Part shown: piece after piece, positions 61,471 to 64,000 of the stretch
Layout: the number at the start of each line of letters is the position of its first letter
Numbering within the stretch: the first letter of the stretch is position 1
Origin: UBA2965 sp036526135
GTDB lineage: Bacteria; Pseudomonadota; Gammaproteobacteria; Pseudomonadales; Azotimanducaceae
Length of the DNA: 64,000 nucleotides
NCBI GenBank assembly: GCA_036526135.1
Contig: DATCZA010000007.1
Span: 50,469 to 114,468, forward strand
Direction: 5' to 3'
The notes under the pieces: generated by a model
Database searches by the model: none
Told to the model about the DNA's origin: nothing
The model's input: the letters and a program-made list of their open reading frames with translations, nothing else
Program-made: the position numbers and the translations under genes

Positions 61471-62538
61471 GTGAGGCCCGACTGGTTCACGAAACGCGTT
61501 CTGAAGTGGTTCGACCTGCACGGCCGGCACGACCTGCCGTGGCAGGAGGACAACGATCCGTACCGGGTATGGGTCTCCGAGATCATGCTTCAGCAGACCC
61601 AGGTCACCACCGTGATCCCGTTCTACGAGCGTTTCATTGCCCGTTTCCCGACGGTCGCAGCACTCGCTGGGGCGGAGCTGGACGAGGTCCTGCACCACTG
61701 GACGGGGCTCGGCTACTACGCAAGGGGCCGCAACCTCCACAAGGCCGCCCGGGTCATCGCGCACGATCTCGACGGCCGGTTTCCCGTCGGGGTCGAGGCG
61801 CTGAGCGAGCTGCCGGGAATCGGTCGTTCTACCGCCGGCGCCATCTCCGCAATCGCCCAGGGAGTCCGCGCGCCGATTCTCGACGGCAACGTCAAACGGG
61901 TGCTAGCCCGCTTCCACGCCGTGGCAGGCTACCCCGGCCAGACGGCCACGCAGAAGTCGCTCTGGGAGCTCGCCGAGGCCCACACCCCGAACACGCGTGT
62001 CGCCGATTACACCCAGGCGATCATGGACCTCGGCGCTACCGTGTGCACTCGCCAGCCCCGGTGCGAGGTCTGCCCCGTGGCCGAGCGCTGCGATGCCCTC
62101 GCCCAGGGCGCAACCGATGACTTTCCCGGGCGCAAGCCGAAACGGTCCAAGCCGACGCGCACGGCGAGAATGTTTCTTATCGTCGCCCCAGACGGGGCGT
62201 GCCTGCTGGAGCAGCGACCGGCCAAGGGCGTGTGGGGCGGATTGTGGATCCCGCCCCAGCGGGGCCCCGACTGCGACGTTCCAGCGGTGCTCCGGGAGTT
62301 CGACATCCCGGAATCCGCTGTTGCCGAAAGCCGGGTCGAGCCTGGGTTTCGCCACACGTTCACCCACTTTCATCTCGACATCGAGCCCGTGCACGTCCGC
62401 CTTCGCGCGAGACCGCTTCCCGGCGTTCGCGACGGCACGGACTGCCTGTGGTACCGGAGAGAAGACGACACCGAGGTTGGACTGTCCGCTCCCGCGGTTG
62501 CACTATTGGATTCCCTTAAGGAGTTTGAGCTGGCATGA
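61471..62538 (+). CDS. mutY: A/G-specific adenine glycosylase MutY
   Basis: A 355-residue enzyme that removes adenine paired with 8-oxoguanine. It has the catalytic glutamate in WVSEIMLQQTQV, GLGYYARGRNLHKAA, helix-hairpin-helix LPGIGRSTAGAISAIA with the aspartate in ILDGNVKRVLAR, and a C-terminal Nudix-like domain. The 4Fe-4S cysteines are Cys192, Cys198, Cys201 and Cys207: the spacing is C-x5-C-x2-C-x5-C, one residue short of the usual C-x6-C-x2-C-x5-C. Translation starts with GTG at 61471, 2 bases after asmA, and overlaps yggX by 4 bases. Confidence 0.95.
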   Translation: MRPDWFTKRVLKWFDLHGRHDLPWQEDNDPYRVWVSEIMLQQTQVTTVIPFYERFIARFPTVAALAGAELDEVLHHWTGLGYYARGRNLHKAARVIAHDLDGRFPVGVEALSELPGIGRSTAGAISAIAQGVRAPILDGNVKRVLARFHAVAGYPGQTATQKSLWELAEAHTPNTRVADYTQAIMDLGATVCTRQPRCEVCPVAERCDALAQGATDDFPGRKPKRSKPTRTARMFLIVAPDGACLLEQRPAKGVWGGLWIPPQRGPDCDVPAVLREFDIPESAVAESRVEPGFRHTFTHFHLDIEPVHVRLRARPLPGVRDGTDCLWYRREDDTEVGLSAPAVALLDSLKEFELA

Positions 62539-62807
62539 GCCGCACGGTCACCTGCCGCAAGTACGGCGAAAAGCTCGAGGGTCTCGACGCGCCGCCTATG
62601 CCCGGACCCAAGGGCCAGGAGATCTTCGAAACCGTCTCGCGCAGAGCCTGGCAGGAGTGGCAGGACCTGCAGACGATGCTGATCAACGAGCGAGCGCTGG
62701 ACATGCGCGACCCCGAAGCAAGAAAGTATCTCAACGCCCAGCGGGAACGGTTTCTGGACAACGAGGAGACCGACCACGCCGAGGGCCATGTGCCCCGATC
62801 TTCCTGA
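62535..62807 (+). CDS. yggX: Probable Fe(2+)-trafficking protein YggX
   Basis: A 90-residue protein matching YggX: VTCRKYGEKLEGLDAPPMPGPKGQEIFETVSRRAWQEWQDLQTMLINE, DPEARKYLNAQRERFLDN. The single N-terminal cysteine is kept. The family protects iron-sulfur enzymes, and its place next to mutY, an iron-sulfur enzyme, is conserved. The end is slightly longer than usual. Confidence 0.95.
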   Translation: MSRTVTCRKYGEKLEGLDAPPMPGPKGQEIFETVSRRAWQEWQDLQTMLINERALDMRDPEARKYLNAQRERFLDNEETDHAEGHVPRSS

Positions 62808-62817
62808 GCAGCAGACC

Positions 62818-63708
62818 ATGCCCATGGGGCGGCCCCAGGCAGAGCGGGTCGTGGACGAGGCTTTGGCGCGACGGCTGCTGGAGGACCAGCACCCGGACCT
62901 CGCCGATCTGCCGCTCACGCATCTGGACTCCGGCTGGGACAACGTGATCTACCGGCTGGGCGATAAGCTCACGGTGCGCCTGCCCCGGCGGGAGGTGGCT
63001 GCGGCGCTGCTCCACCACGAGCAGACCTGGTTGCCCCGCATCGCAGACGGCCTTCCCCTTCCCGTGCCGAGCCCGGTCGCCATGGGCAGACCGACAGCCT
63101 ACTACCCCTGGCCCTGGAGCGTTCTGCCCTGGTTCGAGGGGGAGAGCGCCGATTTGTCGCCGCCGCGCGCCGAGCAGGCCGACCGCTTTGCCGACTTTCT
63201 CATCGCCCTGCACCGCCCCGCTCCGGCAGACGCTCCGGCTAATCCGGTCCGGGGGGTACCGCTCATGGCGCGCGAGGCCAATACCCGCGAGCGTATGGGG
63301 CGCCTGAACTCGAAAAGCGACGCGCTCTCCCCCGCCCTCGAATCGATCTGGGAGTCGGCGCTCACAGCGCCGCAGGCCGGCGAGGCATGCTGGCTTCACG
63401 GCGACCTGCACGCTCAGAACGTGCTGGTGAACGGCACCGGCAGCCTTACGGCAATCATCGACTGGGGAGACATCACCCGGGGCGATCCGGCCACCGATCT
63501 GGCCGGCATCTGGGCCGTTTTCCCCACGCGCCGTGCGCGGCAGAGCATTCTCCAGGCATATCGGCCGGATACCGCACTGCTCGACCGAGCTAGGGGGTGG
63601 GCCTTCGTATTCGGCGTCATCCTGACCGATTCGGGGAACGTCAACAGCCCCCGGCACGCTGCCGCCGGCAGGCGAATCCTCGAGCGGCTGGAGGCGGATT
63701 CCGGCTAG
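62818..63708 (+). CDS. Aminoglycoside phosphotransferase-family (APH-fold) kinase
   Basis: A 296-residue protein with the APH kinase fold: SGWDNVIYRLGDKLTVRLPRRE, LPWFEGESADL, catalytic loop CWLHGDLHAQNVLVNGTG and metal-binding IIDWGDITRGDPATDLAG. Such chromosomal homologues often act on small metabolites, not on antibiotics; resistance should not be assumed. The ATG at 62818 leaves a 10-base gap after yggX; an ATG at 62788 would overlap it. Confidence 0.88.
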   Translation: MPMGRPQAERVVDEALARRLLEDQHPDLADLPLTHLDSGWDNVIYRLGDKLTVRLPRREVAAALLHHEQTWLPRIADGLPLPVPSPVAMGRPTAYYPWPWSVLPWFEGESADLSPPRAEQADRFADFLIALHRPAPADAPANPVRGVPLMAREANTRERMGRLNSKSDALSPALESIWESALTAPQAGEACWLHGDLHAQNVLVNGTGSLTAIIDWGDITRGDPATDLAGIWAVFPTRRARQSILQAYRPDTALLDRARGWAFVFGVILTDSGNVNSPRHAAAGRRILERLEADSG

Positions 63709-63718
63709 CCGCGACGCC

Positions 63719-63748
63719 TTGCAGTTTAAGGGTCAGATCGGTTTAATA
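63719..63748 (+). promoter_or_regulatory. Putative promoter of tRNA-Phe
   Basis: TTGCAG and TTTAAT lie about 17 bp apart and are followed by a GC-rich discriminator (CCGCCCC), typical of stringently controlled stable RNA genes. The tRNA starts about 75 bases further on. A GCTGGGG/CCCCAGC inverted repeat (63759-63765 with 63809-63815) lies in the leader. Confidence 0.4.
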
Positions 63749-63824
63749 CCGCCCCTTTGCTGGGGACCAAACAAGAAAGCCTGTCCCAGGACGCAGTGAA
63801 AGGGCCCGCCCCAGCAAGCTTTCC

Positions 63825-63900
<76 letters not shown>

Positions 63901-64000
63901 AAAACGCGGCTTTCAGCACCTACCCTGCCCCTAATGGACTACACAGAGAAAGTGGACTATGGCTTATCCACAGGCAAGTCGCCTTTCTCTTGGGTCGACA

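Noticed and set aside
63964..63972. DnaA box as a replication origin
   Set aside because: A single 9-mer with no cluster, no AT-rich unwinding element and no dnaA or dnaN nearby.

Overview
The window is about 64 kb of GC-rich chromosome from a gammaproteobacterium. Evidence for this placement is the gene neighbourhoods: pilMNOPQ-aroKB, priA-SPOR-hslVU-ubiEJB-hisE-tatABC, glnA-DUF4124-ntrBC, rhodanese-secB facing gpmI-envC-ctpA, and asmA-mutY-yggX. The genus cannot be named from the sequence. It is mostly core housekeeping DNA. I see no insertion sequence, prophage, CRISPR array or rRNA. One tRNA, tRNA-Phe(GAA), lies at the right edge.

Region by region. 1-1724: debris, a TonB-dependent receptor fragment joined in frame to an amidohydrolase that also carries a frameshift and an internal deletion. 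1773-7721: greB; a four-gene set (EF-hand protein, ECF sigma factor, putative anti-sigma factor, CnrX-like periplasmic sensor); syd; aroA; an autoregulated-looking TetR gene divergent from a SYLF-domain gene. 7731-16111: DNA alkylation repair (Ada-AlkA fusion plus ogt), a phosphomannose-isomerase-like cupin, a membrane metallophosphoesterase, an MBL-fold hydrolase, two orphan small genes, mdh, Nudix and GNAT genes. 16395-24043: gltBD facing aroB and aroK. 24106-29048: pilMNOPQ, the type IV pilus alignment complex and secretin. 29158-33524: PBP1A, an M48 protease and ribosomal protein L31. 33644-43696: priA, a SPOR protein, hslVU, a DUF971 gene, ubiEJB, hisE and tatABC. 43756-47478: dtd, typA and a PP-loop ATPase paired with a TusA-like sulfur carrier. 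47678-52599: glnA, a DUF4124 gene and ntrBC. 52603-58020: trmL, secB, a rhodanese, gpmI, envC and ctpA. 58030-63708: hisA, hisB, a hypothetical gene, asmA, mutY, yggX and a phosphotransferase. 63825-63900: tRNA-Phe.

How the parts work together. Nitrogen assimilation is concentrated here: glutamine synthetase (glnA), glutamate synthase (gltBD) and their regulators ntrBC. A sigma-54 promoter and NtrC-type sites can be read upstream of glnA, and another NtrC-type site lies upstream of ntrB. Ubiquinone synthesis genes overlap by ATGA junctions. The hslVU promoter has a recognisable sigma-32 form. Histidine genes are scattered: hisE stands without hisI, and hisB-hisA stand without hisH or hisF.

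The items most worth a second look are the EF-hand/ECF/CnrX-like operon, the PP-loop plus TusA pair, the TetR gene with three matching 16-bp operator-like palindromes, the terminator whose U-tract touches the aroK start codon, the 14-bp tandem repeat ending in the hslV heat-shock promoter, the non-canonical iron-sulfur cysteine spacing in MutY, and the decayed fusion at the left edge. No complete new defence or mobile system was found.
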